NCBI GenBank assembly: GCA_004556395.1
Contig: SFHK01000013.1
Span: 62,001-126,000 of the forward strand
Length of the DNA: 64,000 nt
Direction of reading: 5' to 3'
Source: Clostridiales bacterium
GTDB lineage: Bacteria; Bacillota; Clostridia; Christensenellales; Aristaeellaceae
Part shown: one piece after another, positions 49,750 to 57,549 of the stretch
How the letters are laid out: each line of letters opens with the position of its first letter
How positions within the stretch are numbered: the first letter of the stretch is position 1
The notes under the pieces: generated by a model
The model's input: only the letters and a program-made list of their open reading frames with translations
Told to the model about the DNA's origin: nothing
Database searches by the model: none
Translations under genes and position numbers: made by a program

Positions 49750-50610
49750 ATGCTGTACGTGATCGTTTCGATGCTGTTCTTTTTCCTTCAAAACGCTGTG
49801 AACAAGGCCTTCGGCAACCATTATCGCGCAGATACGCGGCTTCTGATGCTGTATCAGCTGCCCGTGCATCTGACGATGCTCGCGTGCCTTCTTCTGATGG
49901 GCGCGCGCCTGAACCTGCCCGTGGGCGGCTGGCTGCTGGCGATTGGCTACGGAATGATCTTCCTGAGCACCATCACGCTGATGACCAAGTCGCTGTCCGT
50001 GGGGCCGATCGGGCAGACGACGCTGATTGTGAACCTGTCTTTGCTGCTTTCGCTGATCGCGGGCGTGGCGTTCTTTGGCGAGCGCATGACGGTGTGCCGC
50101 TGGCTGGGCATTCCGTGCATCCTGCTGACGCTGATCCTGAGCGCGCTGGGCGGGGGAGACGACAAGAAGAAAAGCGGACGCTGGCTGGCGCTGGTGCTCG
50201 TTACGATGCTGGGGGACGGCAGCCTGTCGCTGGTACAGAAGACGTTTGTGACGCTGTATCCCGAGGCGGAGGTTTCGGCCTTCATCCTCGCGTCGGTGCT
50301 GGCGGGCACGGCGATCAGCGGCGCGATTGTGCTTCAGTCCGCCTGCGTGGGAAAGCTGGCGCTTCCGCAGGAGAAGCTGCGCTTCTTCCTGTATGCCGTG
50401 CTAGTGGGCGCGGGCACGGTGTTCGGCACGCTTTACAGCATGAAGGCGCTGACGGTGCTTGACGGCGTGGTCGTGTTCCCGGTGCGGCAGGGCGGCCTGA
50501 TCGTGCTGATTACGATATACGGCATCCTGCGGTATAAGGACAAATTCGACCTGCGAATCGGAGCTATGCTGGCCAGCGGCCTGCTGGGAATTGTGCTGTT
50601 GAACCTGTAA
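49750..50610 (+). CDS. DMT-superfamily permease (EamA-like)
   Basis: A 286-residue membrane protein with about ten TM helices in two five-helix halves separated by a basic cytoplasmic loop (GGGDDKKKSGRW), the drug/metabolite transporter pattern. SVGPIGQTTLIVNLS and VFPVRQGGLIVLITIYGI are the paired end-of-half segments. It follows the permease by 10 bases and closes the catabolic operon; it could export a by-product or import a second substrate. AGGAGG precedes the ATG. Confidence 0.82.
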   Translation: MLYVIVSMLFFFLQNAVNKAFGNHYRADTRLLMLYQLPVHLTMLACLLLMGARLNLPVGGWLLAIGYGMIFLSTITLMTKSLSVGPIGQTTLIVNLSLLLSLIAGVAFFGERMTVCRWLGIPCILLTLILSALGGGDDKKKSGRWLALVLVTMLGDGSLSLVQKTFVTLYPEAEVSAFILASVLAGTAISGAIVLQSACVGKLALPQEKLRFFLYAVLVGAGTVFGTLYSMKALTVLDGVVVFPVRQGGLIVLITIYGILRYKDKFDLRIGAMLASGLLGIVLLNL

Positions 50611-50664
50611 ATGCGCGTGAATATACGCAACATACAGTTAACGGAAGAAAATTTCCAAAAAGTG

Positions 50665-50693
50665 TTGACAAAAGCCCTATAGTGTAGTATTAT
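50665..50693 (+). promoter_or_regulatory. Strong sigma-A promoter of the tRNA array
   Basis: Perfect TTGACA (50665-50670), 17 bp, TATTAT (50688-50693). A perfect 7-bp hairpin (GTCGTCG/CGACGAC, 50700-50716) lies in the leader between the promoter and the first tRNA and could aid processing. Confidence 0.8.
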
Positions 50694-50735
50694 ATCAAAG
50701 TCGTCGATGCGACGACAACGCAGGCAGGAACCTGA

Positions 50736-50808
50736 GGGAGCATAGCTCAGTTGGGAGAGCATTTGCCTTACAAGCAAAGGGTCACAGGTTCGAGCCCTGT
50801 TGTTCCCA
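50736..50808 (+). tRNA. tRNA-Val (anticodon TAC)
   Basis: A 73-nt cloverleaf: acceptor GGGAGCA with TGTTCCC (one G-U), D-arm AGCTCAGTTGGGAGAGC, anticodon loop CTTACAA in a TTTGC/GCAAA stem, and T-arm with GGTTCGAGCC. CCA is not encoded. Confidence 0.95.
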
Positions 50809-50815
50809 GAAATGT

Positions 50816-50890
50816 GGTCCGGTAGTTCAGTTGGTTTAGAATGCCAGCCTGTCACGCTGGAGGTCGAGGGTTCGAGCCCCTTCCGGATCG
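50816..50890 (+). tRNA. tRNA-Asp (anticodon GTC)
   Basis: A 75-nt cloverleaf: acceptor GGTCCGG with CCGGATC (one G-U), anticodon loop CTGTCAC in a CCAGC/GCTGG stem, T-arm GAGGG with CCCTT. CCA is not encoded. Confidence 0.95.
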
Positions 50891-50897
50891 CTTTTAT

Positions 50898-50970
50898 GGC
50901 TCGGTAGCTCAGTAGGTAGAGCAGGAGACTGAAAATCTCCGTGTCGGTGGTTCGATTCCGCCCCGCGCCA
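50898..50970 (+). tRNA. tRNA-Phe (anticodon GAA) with an acceptor-stem mismatch
   Basis: A 73-nt cloverleaf: anticodon loop CTGAAAA in a GGAGA/TCTCC stem, normal D- and T-arms. The acceptor GGCTCGG against CCGCGCC leaves a U-C mismatch at the fourth pair; GGCGCGG would pair fully. Confidence 0.93.
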
Positions 50971-50977
50971 TTCTTTT

Positions 50978-51050
50978 GCGGTAGTAGCTCAGTTGGTAGA
51001 GCGCCACCTTGCCAAGGTGGAGGTCGCGAGTCCGAGTCTCGTCTACCGCT
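50978..51050 (+). tRNA. tRNA-Gly (anticodon GCC)
   Basis: A 73-nt cloverleaf: perfect acceptor GCGGTAG/CTACCGC, anticodon loop TTGCCAA in a CCACC/GGTGG stem. The T-loop reads TCCGAGT, with C rather than U at the second position. Confidence 0.94.
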
Positions 51051-51062
51051 TTTCTTATGCCC

Positions 51063-51134
51063 GGTGCCATAGCCAAGTGGTAAGGCAAAGGTCTGCAAAA
51101 CCTTCATTCCCCGGTCCGAATCCGGGTGGCACCT
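51063..51134 (+). tRNA. tRNA-Cys (anticodon GCA)
   Basis: A 72-nt cloverleaf: perfect acceptor GGTGCCA/TGGCACC, anticodon loop CTGCAAA in an AAGGT/ACCTT stem. Last of the array. Confidence 0.95.
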
Positions 51135-51137
51135 GAA

Positions 51138-51173
51138 AGTTCCGGCTGGTTAAACAGTCGGAGCTTCTTTTTT
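51138..51173 (+). terminator. Terminator of the tRNA array
   Basis: AGTTCCGGCTG pairs with CAGTCGGAGCT (two G-U) around a 6-base loop, followed by a seven-T tract. Confidence 0.88.
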
Positions 51174-51199
51174 GTTCAAAAGGCGCTTTCTGCTTGCAG

Positions 51200-51236
51200 A
51201 AAGGCCGCTTCCTTGATGTGCGGGGAAGCGGCCTTT
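51200..51236 (-). terminator. Terminator of the minus-strand hypothetical gene
   Basis: AAAGGCCGCTTCC and GGAAGCGGCCTTT form a perfect 13-bp stem 15 bases after the hypothetical gene's stop; TTTCTG follows on the minus strand. A second small hairpin (CTTTCTGC/GCAGAAAG) adjoins it. Confidence 0.75.
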
Positions 51237-51250
51237 GTGAAGGAAACGGA

Positions 51251-51613
51251 CTAATCCAAATCCAGACGCAGAACGTCAAAGGAAATGTATTCGCCATCGG
51301 ATAGATCATTCGGTATATGCGCATCCAAGCTGATTTTCAGGTTATTGACTTGAACAATCCCCTCTTGCTTTGAAATCAGCTTTCCCGTTAGGTTATAAGC
51401 AAAATATGGCGGCAGTTTTGATACGGCGCAGCGCTGTTCAGCGGCACGCACCATATTCGTGCATGAGAAGCCCGATAGTCCGCTGACTGTCATTCCGGTT
51501 TTGACCGCATCAATTGGATACGAATAGCAAAGAACTTCACATGCGCCGTCCGAAACGATGAGTTCGGCTTCCTTTCCGCTTTTATCGAAACGCAGAACAT
51601 CTTGGACGTACAT
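51251..51613 (-). CDS. Hypothetical 120-residue protein
   Basis: A small soluble protein beginning MYVQDVLRFDKSGKEAELIV, with three Cys in the middle third and a beta-rich prediction; it ends ISFDVLRLDLD. I recognise no family. A GGGGGT lies 9-10 bases before the ATG and a strong terminator follows, so it is probably a real monocistronic gene. Its position next to a tRNA array and repeat-damaged genes suggests accessory DNA. Confidence 0.6.
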   Translation of the reverse strand: MYVQDVLRFDKSGKEAELIVSDGACEVLCYSYPIDAVKTGMTVSGLSGFSCTNMVRAAEQRCAVSKLPPYFAYNLTGKLISKQEGIVQVNNLKISLDAHIPNDLSDGEYISFDVLRLDLD

Positions 51614-51698
51614 ACGCTGTTACCCCCTTTACCCATCTTGGCAGAGACGAAGGTTCCTCGGCATCAAAACGATGAATTGACGCTGCTGGGCGCATGAT

Positions 51699-52405
51699 TT
51701 ATTTCGGAAGCCCATTCTTTTGCAGCGATTTGAGCTTTTCTTCCAGTTCCTGTCTGCGCTGGAATGCGGCGATGACGGCGGGGTCGTCCGGAATCAGGAA
51801 GCCCTGCGCGATGCAGGCCGGAAGGGCAAACGTCTTTTCAACGCCGTTTACTTCGAATTTGAGCCGGTTTTCTTCCTGCCGGAGGATTTTCACGCGTCCG
51901 AAGGCCTTTGTCCGCATTTCCATGCCGGTGAAATCGCAGGTCGGCAGCGCGTTCAGCTCCGCCTGAACGGACTCGATTGCCGTTTGAAGCGTGGCGGCTT
52001 CGGACTGCTTTTCGCTGTCACGCTCGTCGCGAAGGCGCTGAACGCGCTCCGTGTACGCGGCGCCGCCGAGCTCTGAACGAATTTTCATCAGAATCCTGCC
52101 CAGATGGTTTTCTCCCTTGCCGGTTCGCGCATCCACGCCCCAGTAGGTGTCGTGCCAGCCGTTTCCCTCCGTCAGCTCAAGATCGCCCGTATCGAGCAGC
52201 TTTTGGAGCAGATCGGGATTCTGCGAAAACTTTGCCCGAACGACCTCTTCCATGACGCCGTTCTTCACGGTTTCCCAGTCCGCGCGCAGCTGAACCTTTT
52301 TCCCTTCGCGCTTGGCCACCATGCCGTTCATGGCGCTGAAACCGTCCCGCACGGCCGGATCGAGGGTCTTGGATAATGACGGCCGTCTATGAACTGTCGG
52401 CAGCC
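51699..52405 (-). pseudogene. 5'-truncated NADAR/YbiA-like gene
   Basis: The sequence encodes the C-terminal half of a NADAR domain (LRADWETVKNGVMEEVVRAK, then FSQNPDLLQKLLDTGD and YWGVDARTGKGENHLGRIL) plus a helical C-terminal extension ending KSLQKNGLPK. The N-terminal half, which normally opens with a LSNF-type motif and holds part of the active site, is missing. The homology stops where the repeat at 52406 begins; the open frame continues only by reading through the repeat. ATG 52331 could still give a 210-residue fragment. NADAR proteins act on ADP-ribose-type or riboflavin-pathway substrates; this copy is probably inactive. Confidence 0.7.
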
Positions 52406-52520
52406 TTAAGGCAGCGCCGCACAAATGAGGTGGTCGTCCGGCGAATGGATTTTTCGTCAGATGCAAATGCAAATTTCGAAGGTTTACTGGAGGTAAATCG
52501 AGGAATTTGTGATGCCTTAA
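52406..52520 (-). repeat. TTAA-ended 115-bp repeat element (MITE-like)
   Basis: The element starts TTAAGGCAGCGCCGCACAAA and ends, read inward from 52520, TTAAGGCATCACAAATT: imperfect terminal inverted repeats sharing TTAAGGCA and CACAAAT. Inside, 52448-52502 is a perfect inverted copy of 13325-13379. It has no coding capacity. One end abuts the truncated NADAR gene; the other supplies the stop codon of the DUF4829-like gene. Confidence 0.8.
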
Positions 52521-52909
52521 TATCCCTGATCGACGAGCTGCCAGCTTCCGCCGCTTGGACGGAGGAGCACCCAGCTCCAGTTTTTGCAGGTGCTGTTCGG
52601 TTCCAGCGAACCGTCTCCGCCGGAGCCGTCGACATTGAAGGTGGAAAGCAGAACGATCACGTCGGAAGCGTTATAGCGCGAAAGATAGTCCTGATGCCGG
52701 CCGACCGCTTCATCGCCCGCGTAGCCGATTTCGATCAGCGTGCAGCCGCTCCACGAACGGGCGAACTCGCTCAGAACGGTCTGCGCGGCGGCGGAAATTT
52801 CCTCCTGCGAATAGATATCGGAGGAAACCTCGTGAATGACGACGTTTTTCACATTGCCGCCGGAGCCGAGCATGAACAGAGACAGAATCAGAGCAAGCAG
52901 AGACTTCAA
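52517..52909 (-). CDS. Secreted DUF4829-like protein
   Basis: A 130-residue protein with a signal-like hydrophobic N-terminus (KSLLALILSLFMLGSGG) and one domain that ends SWVLLRPSGGSWQLVDQGY, the closing pattern of DUF4829-type extracellular domains. The TTG start at 52909 follows GAGGTGA; an ATG at 52936 has no ribosome site. The TAA stop lies in the terminal TTAA of the adjoining repeat, so the gene now ends at the element. The C-terminus looks complete. Function unknown. Confidence 0.65.
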   Translation of the reverse strand: MKSLLALILSLFMLGSGGNVKNVVIHEVSSDIYSQEEISAAAQTVLSEFARSWSGCTLIEIGYAGDEAVGRHQDYLSRYNASDVIVLLSTFNVDGSGGDGSLEPNSTCKNWSWVLLRPSGGSWQLVDQGY

Positions 52910-53004
52910 AAAAATCACCTCGCAAATCAATTTCATTTGACATATGAAATTATACAGAAATTCAGCAAAAAAGCAGGTTTGCGCGCGTATTTTGCTTTTA
53001 ACAC

Positions 53005-53033
53005 TTGCGCGCGGGTTCGTCATCAGGTATAAT
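53005..53033 (+). promoter_or_regulatory. Sigma-A promoter of the GH4 gene
   Basis: TTGCGC (53005-53010), 17 bp, TATAAT (53028-53033), about 45 bases before the ATG. Confidence 0.75.
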
Positions 53034-53079
53034 GTGGAGGAGGACATCCGGGAAACGGATGAATCGGGAGGGGACATTC

Positions 53080-54402
53080 ATGGCACACAAAATCGCGTTT
53101 ATCGGCGCCGGAAGCTTTGGATTTACCAGAAGTCTCGTTCGAGACCTTCTTTCTTTCCCCGCGTTCAACGATGCGGAAATCGCTCTGATGGACATCAACG
53201 CCGAAAGGCTGGATTCGATCACCCGCGCGGTGAAGCGCATTGTCGAGGCCGGAAATTATCCGGCGAAGGTGGTTTCCACGATGGATCGCGCCGAGGCGCT
53301 CAAGGGCGCGAAGGGCGTTGTGACCACGATTCTGCACGGCGATGTGGATGTGTGGCAGCACGATATTCTGATTCCCAAGAAGTACGGCGTGGATACCAAC
53401 GTGGGCGACACGCGCGGCCCCAGCGGCATTTTCCGCTATCTGCGCACCGTGAACCCCATTCTGGACATTGCCGCCGACATCGAGCGCTATTGCCCGGACG
53501 CGGTTTATCTGAACTACACCAACCCCATGGCGATGCTGTGCCGCGCGGTTCAGGGCAAGTTCCCGAAGCTCGTCACCAGCGGTCTGTGCCACAGCGTGCA
53601 GGGCACCGCGAGCATGCTGGCCAAGTGGATCGGCGCGCCGGAAAACGAAATCGAGTACACCTGCGCGGGCATCAACCATCAGGCGTTCTACACCCAGTTC
53701 CTGTGGAATGGCAAGGACGCGTATCCGCTGATCAAGAAGGCGATTACCGAGAATCCTGAAATCTACAATGAAGAGCTTGTGCGCAACGAGATGTTCCTTG
53801 CGCTGGGCTATTACGTAACCGAGTCCTCCGGCCACAACAGCGAGTATTGCGCGTGGTTCAGAAAGCGCCCGGATCTGATCGAGAAGTATTGCACGCACGG
53901 CACGGGCTGGAATCCCGGCGTGTACGCGTACATTCTGGGCGAGTATCGCAACCGCGAGACGACGTGGAAGACGCAGATTGAGGAGTGGTTCCAGAAGCCC
54001 GTGGAGCTGGAGCGCGGCAAGGAGTACGCGGCGTCCATCTTCAACGCCATCTTCGGCGACGGCACGCTGTTCAAGTTCAACGGCAACGTGCGCAACTTCG
54101 GTCTGATCGACAACCTGCCCTACGGCTGCTGCGTCGAGGTGCCGGTGCTGGCCAGCAAGCGCGGCCTTGAGCCGATTCACGTGGGCAAGATGCCGCCGCA
54201 GTGCGCGCTGCTCAGCGGCACGAACGCGCAGATCGAGGAAATGGTCGTTGAGGGCGGCATCGAGGGCGACCGCGACATGATCTATCAGGCCATCTGCTAC
54301 GACCCGCTCACGGCTTCTGTTCTGAGCCTGCGCGAGATCCGCGATATGGTGGACGAGATGTTCAGGCAGAATGAGGACTGGCTGCCCCAGTTCAAAAAGT
54401 AA
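53080..54402 (+). CDS. Glycoside hydrolase family 4 (alpha-galactosidase/glucuronidase type)
   Basis: A 440-residue NAD- and Mn-dependent GH4 enzyme. It begins IAFIGAGSFGFTRSLVRDLL; sugar- and metal-site residues are in NYTNPM (Asn149), GLCHSVQG (Cys170-His171) and GINHQAFY (His200). The motif set is closest to MelA-type alpha-galactosidases. GH4 enzymes cleave by transient oxidation at C3 of the sugar, a chemistry related to the Gfo-rich island upstream. No signal peptide. The ribokinase-family gene downstream is separated by a terminator. Confidence 0.92.
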   Translation: MAHKIAFIGAGSFGFTRSLVRDLLSFPAFNDAEIALMDINAERLDSITRAVKRIVEAGNYPAKVVSTMDRAEALKGAKGVVTTILHGDVDVWQHDILIPKKYGVDTNVGDTRGPSGIFRYLRTVNPILDIAADIERYCPDAVYLNYTNPMAMLCRAVQGKFPKLVTSGLCHSVQGTASMLAKWIGAPENEIEYTCAGINHQAFYTQFLWNGKDAYPLIKKAITENPEIYNEELVRNEMFLALGYYVTESSGHNSEYCAWFRKRPDLIEKYCTHGTGWNPGVYAYILGEYRNRETTWKTQIEEWFQKPVELERGKEYAASIFNAIFGDGTLFKFNGNVRNFGLIDNLPYGCCVEVPVLASKRGLEPIHVGKMPPQCALLSGTNAQIEEMVVEGGIEGDRDMIYQAICYDPLTASVLSLREIRDMVDEMFRQNEDWLPQFKK

Positions 54403-54424
54403 GCCAGGGCATCATACCGAGTCT

Positions 54425-54456
54425 GGAAAAGCGGACATTCGCGTGTCCGCTTTTCC
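54425..54456 (+). terminator. Terminator after the GH4 gene
   Basis: GGAAAAGCGGACA and TGTCCGCTTTTCC form a perfect 13-bp stem around a 6-base loop. It lies just upstream of the kinase gene. Confidence 0.8.
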
Positions 54457-54474
54457 CGTGAAATGAGGAAGAGC

Positions 54475-55419
54475 ATGAAACAGGCAAAAATAGTCGTCGT
54501 CGGCAGCTTTAATGTGGACATTACCGGCTATGCCGAGCGTCTGCCGCGAAACGGCGAAACGGTGTTCGGCCGCAGCGTGTCGATGGGGCCGGGCGGAAAG
54601 GGCTTTAATCAGGCGACGGGCGCGCACCGCGCGGGCGCGGACGTGGTGATGGTCGCGGGCGTCGGGAAGGACGATTTTTCAAATTTCGCACATCGGCAGT
54701 TCGCGTCCGAGGGATTGAGCGAAAAATACGTGGCGGAGATGGACGAATACAGCACCGGCTGCGCGCTGATCGAGGTGGACGGCCAGTCGGGCGAGAACCG
54801 CATCGTCGTGGTTCAGGGCGCGAACGCCCAGCTGTCACGGGCGCATGTGCGCGCGGCGGAGGCGGAAATCGCGTCGGCCGATCTCGTGCTTACACAGCTG
54901 GAAACTAATCTGGAGGCTGTCGACGAGCTGAAGCGGCTGGCGAAGAAGCACGGAAAGACGCTGGTCGTGAATCCCGCGCCGTTCGGCCCCGTGCCGGAGG
55001 GCTTCTTCGAGGGTGTGGACGTGTTTACGCCCAACGAGACCGAGGCGGAATATTACAGCGGTCTTGCGGTGAACACGGAAGCGGACGCGGCGAAGGCCGC
55101 GGAGAAAATGCGGGAGCTTGGCGTGAAGAGCGTGGTCATCACGATGGGCAGCCGCGGCGCGTATTGCGCGGGCGAGGATGAATGCGGCATGGTTGAAAGT
55201 CCCGTCGTGAAGGCCGTGGACACCGTGGGCGCGGGCGACGCGTTCACCGGCGCGCTGTGCGCGAAGCTGGCGGAGGGAAACAAGCTGATGGACGCCGCGC
55301 GCTTCGCCGCCTGCTTTGCCGCGCTGGCCGTTACGCGAAAGGGCGCGTGCTCGGCCATGCCCACGAGAGAGGAAGCCGAGGTGTTTCAGCGCGAATTTGA
55401 AGCTACAAAGCACAAATGA
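54475..55419 (+). CDS. PfkB-family sugar kinase (ribokinase-like)
   Basis: A 314-residue ATP-dependent carbohydrate kinase. N-terminal VVGSFNVDITGYAERLPRNG and the MGPGGKGFNQATGAHRAGA substrate loop match ribokinase; DTVGAGDAFTGALC near the C-terminus holds the catalytic Asp and anion hole. Ribokinase is the most likely identity. The start at 54475 follows GAGGAAGAGC; ATG 54463 is four codons earlier. Confidence 0.88.
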   Translation: MKQAKIVVVGSFNVDITGYAERLPRNGETVFGRSVSMGPGGKGFNQATGAHRAGADVVMVAGVGKDDFSNFAHRQFASEGLSEKYVAEMDEYSTGCALIEVDGQSGENRIVVVQGANAQLSRAHVRAAEAEIASADLVLTQLETNLEAVDELKRLAKKHGKTLVVNPAPFGPVPEGFFEGVDVFTPNETEAEYYSGLAVNTEADAAKAAEKMRELGVKSVVITMGSRGAYCAGEDECGMVESPVVKAVDTVGAGDAFTGALCAKLAEGNKLMDAARFAACFAALAVTRKGACSAMPTREEAEVFQREFEATKHK

Positions 55420-55544
55420 AGCGCATATGAATGCGTTCATTCACAGAATCATCGGGCATGCGCGCATAATTTGACGAATCATGCAGATAATAGCATTCGC
55501 GCCGACGAAAAGGCGAAATATGTAAGGTGAGGACGGATGCAGAT

Positions 55545-56099
55545 ATGCGCGCAACCGGTATTGTTCGAAGAATTGATGAGCTTGGCCGCGTGGTCATTCC
55601 CAAGGAAATCAGAAGGACGCTCCGCATCAGAGAGGGCGACCCGCTGGAAATCTACACCGATCACGACGGCGAGGTGGTGCTGAAGAAGTATTCGCCCATC
55701 GGCGAAATCGCCACGATCGCCAAGGACTACACCGACAGCCTGTATCGCACGCTGGGTCACGTGACGCTGATCAGCGATCGCGACGCGGTGGTCGCGGTAT
55801 CCGGCGCGGGCAAGCGCGACCAGTTTGAAAAGGCGCTGAGCGCCGAGACGGAAAACATCATGCAGGGACGCACGGCGGTTATGAAGAACCTGTCCGACGG
55901 CGAGCGCATGCTGCCGCTGGTGCAGGGCGATCAGACCGAGCAGTACACCGGGCAGATCATCGCGCCGATTCTGGCGGACGGCGAAATCGTCGGCTGTCTG
56001 ATGCTGGCGGAGCGGGAGTCCGGCGTTCGCATGACGGCGGTGGATATGAAGGTGGCGGAGACCACGGCGGTGATTATCGGCCGCCAGATGGAGCAGTAG
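55545..56099 (+). CDS. spoVT: Stage V sporulation protein T
   Basis: A 184-residue regulator: N-terminal AbrB domain ATGIVRRIDELGRVVIPKEI and RRTLRIREGDPLEI, then a GAF-like domain (about 60-184). The N-terminal 50 residues are almost those of Bacillus SpoVT, which tunes sigma-G genes in the forespore. ATG 55545 gives the family's usual start; the GTG at 55527 would add six residues. A MazG/YabN gene follows, as near spoVT in Bacillus. Confidence 0.96.
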   Translation: MRATGIVRRIDELGRVVIPKEIRRTLRIREGDPLEIYTDHDGEVVLKKYSPIGEIATIAKDYTDSLYRTLGHVTLISDRDAVVAVSGAGKRDQFEKALSAETENIMQGRTAVMKNLSDGERMLPLVQGDQTEQYTGQIIAPILADGEIVGCLMLAERESGVRMTAVDMKVAETTAVIIGRQMEQ

Positions 56100-56114
56100 G
56101 GACGGGAACGCGAG

Positions 56115-56165
56115 AGCTCCGGGAGAAGGATTCGGCGCGTGACGGCCGGAGTCCCGGAGCTTTCC
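56115..56165 (+). terminator. Terminator after spoVT
   Basis: AGCTCCGGGA and TCCCGGAGCT form a perfect 10-bp stem with a long, partly paired loop, followed by TTTCC. Confidence 0.6.
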
Positions 56166-56195
56166 AGACACATATGCGCATACCGGAGGAAGCAG

Positions 56196-57446
56196 ATGAG
56201 AATTAGCGTTGCGTGCGTGGGCACGAAGAAGGACGAGCTTACGCTCGAGGTCGCGCGGGCGGCGCGGGAAGCGGACAGGGTGATTTTACACACGGAGCGC
56301 TGCGGCTTCGCCGAATGGCTGAAGGAAAACGGCGTTTCGTATGAATCGCTGGACGCGCTTTATGAGACGGCAGAGGATTTTGACGAGCACGCGCAGCTGG
56401 CCGCGGAAGCGGTGATGAAGGCGCAGGGCGGGCACGTGCTGTACGCCGTGCTGGATGAGGCGGATCAGTCGGTGAAGGCGCTGTTCCGCGCGGGCGCGCG
56501 GGTGAACGTGATCGGCGCGGGCGCGTTTGGCGAGCTGCTGGCGCGCGCCGAGGGGCCTGTGACGCTGATTTCCGCGTCGGAAATCGACGGCGCGGAGCTG
56601 TCGGCGGAAAACGACTGCGTGGTCAAGGAGCTGGACAGCCGCATGCAGGCGGGCGAGGTCAAGCTGCGCCTGATGGAGGTCTATCCGGAGGACGCGCCCG
56701 CGTATGTGACGATGCCGGGCGGCGGCGTGGCGGAAATTACGCTCACGGAGCTCGACCGGCTGTCGGCCTATGATCATCGAAGCGGCTGCCTTGTGCGGGG
56801 CGAGAGGGATTTCACGCGCCGCGAGCGAAGCACATTCCGCGACCTGCTGGCGCTGACGGCGCGGCTGCGCTCGCCGATGGGCGGCTGCCCGTGGGATCGC
56901 AGGCAGACGCACGAGAGCCTGAAGCGCGCCGCCGTGGAGGAAGCCTATGAGCTGATGGACGCCATCGAGCAGGGCGACGAGAACGGAATGATCGAGGAGC
57001 TCGGCGACGTGCTGTTCGTGGCCGCGATGCAGATTCAGATTGCCATGGATCATGGCGAGTTCGACGCGGCGGACGTGCTTACCGGCGCGGTGCGCAAGAT
57101 GATCGCGCGGCACGCGCATGTGTTCGGCGGCGAAAAGGCGGCGGACGCGGACGAGGTTCTGAAAATCTGGGATCAGAAGAAGAACGACGAGAAGGGCTTC
57201 CATTCCGCCGAGGATCGCATGCGCGCGGTGGCGAAGGCGCTGCCCGCGCTTCTGAAGGCGCAGAAGCTTTGGAAGAAGGCCTGCGAGGACGATCCGTCCC
57301 GCGCGGAAGCGGCGCTCGAGGGCGTATCGGGCGCGGGCGGCGAGCTGCTTCGGCTTGCGGCGCGGATGCAGCAGGATGGAATCGACGCGGAAGAGGCGCT
57401 TTCAAAGGCCTGCGAAGCGTTCATTGAAAAGTATTCGCGGCAGTAA
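56196..57446 (+). CDS. mazG: YabN-type MazG nucleotide pyrophosphohydrolase
   Basis: A 416-residue two-domain protein. Residues 1-215 resemble the tetrapyrrole-methylase-like N-domain of YabN; the glycine-rich SAM loop is not obvious, and at 416 residues the protein is shorter than Bacillus YabN (~489). The MazG domain begins LRSPMGGCPWDRRQTHESLK with EEAYELMDAI and EELGDVLF metal sites (about 225-340). MazG hydrolyses NTPs and aberrant nucleotides to monophosphates. The start follows GGAGGAAGCAG. Confidence 0.9.
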   Translation: MRISVACVGTKKDELTLEVARAAREADRVILHTERCGFAEWLKENGVSYESLDALYETAEDFDEHAQLAAEAVMKAQGGHVLYAVLDEADQSVKALFRAGARVNVIGAGAFGELLARAEGPVTLISASEIDGAELSAENDCVVKELDSRMQAGEVKLRLMEVYPEDAPAYVTMPGGGVAEITLTELDRLSAYDHRSGCLVRGERDFTRRERSTFRDLLALTARLRSPMGGCPWDRRQTHESLKRAAVEEAYELMDAIEQGDENGMIEELGDVLFVAAMQIQIAMDHGEFDAADVLTGAVRKMIARHAHVFGGEKAADADEVLKIWDQKKNDEKGFHSAEDRMRAVAKALPALLKAQKLWKKACEDDPSRAEAALEGVSGAGGELLRLAARMQQDGIDAEEALSKACEAFIEKYSRQ

Positions 57447-57549
57447 TGTAAAATCGTACCGAAGCGGAAAAATCGGCAGGAATTTTTCTCCATACGAAGA
57501 AATGTATTCGCATAGAAGACCTCATAAGGCAAGAATGGAGGCATGAGAT

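Noticed and set aside
51699..52405. Active NADAR defence gene
   Set aside because: The N-terminal half of the domain is missing at the repeat boundary, so activity is unlikely.
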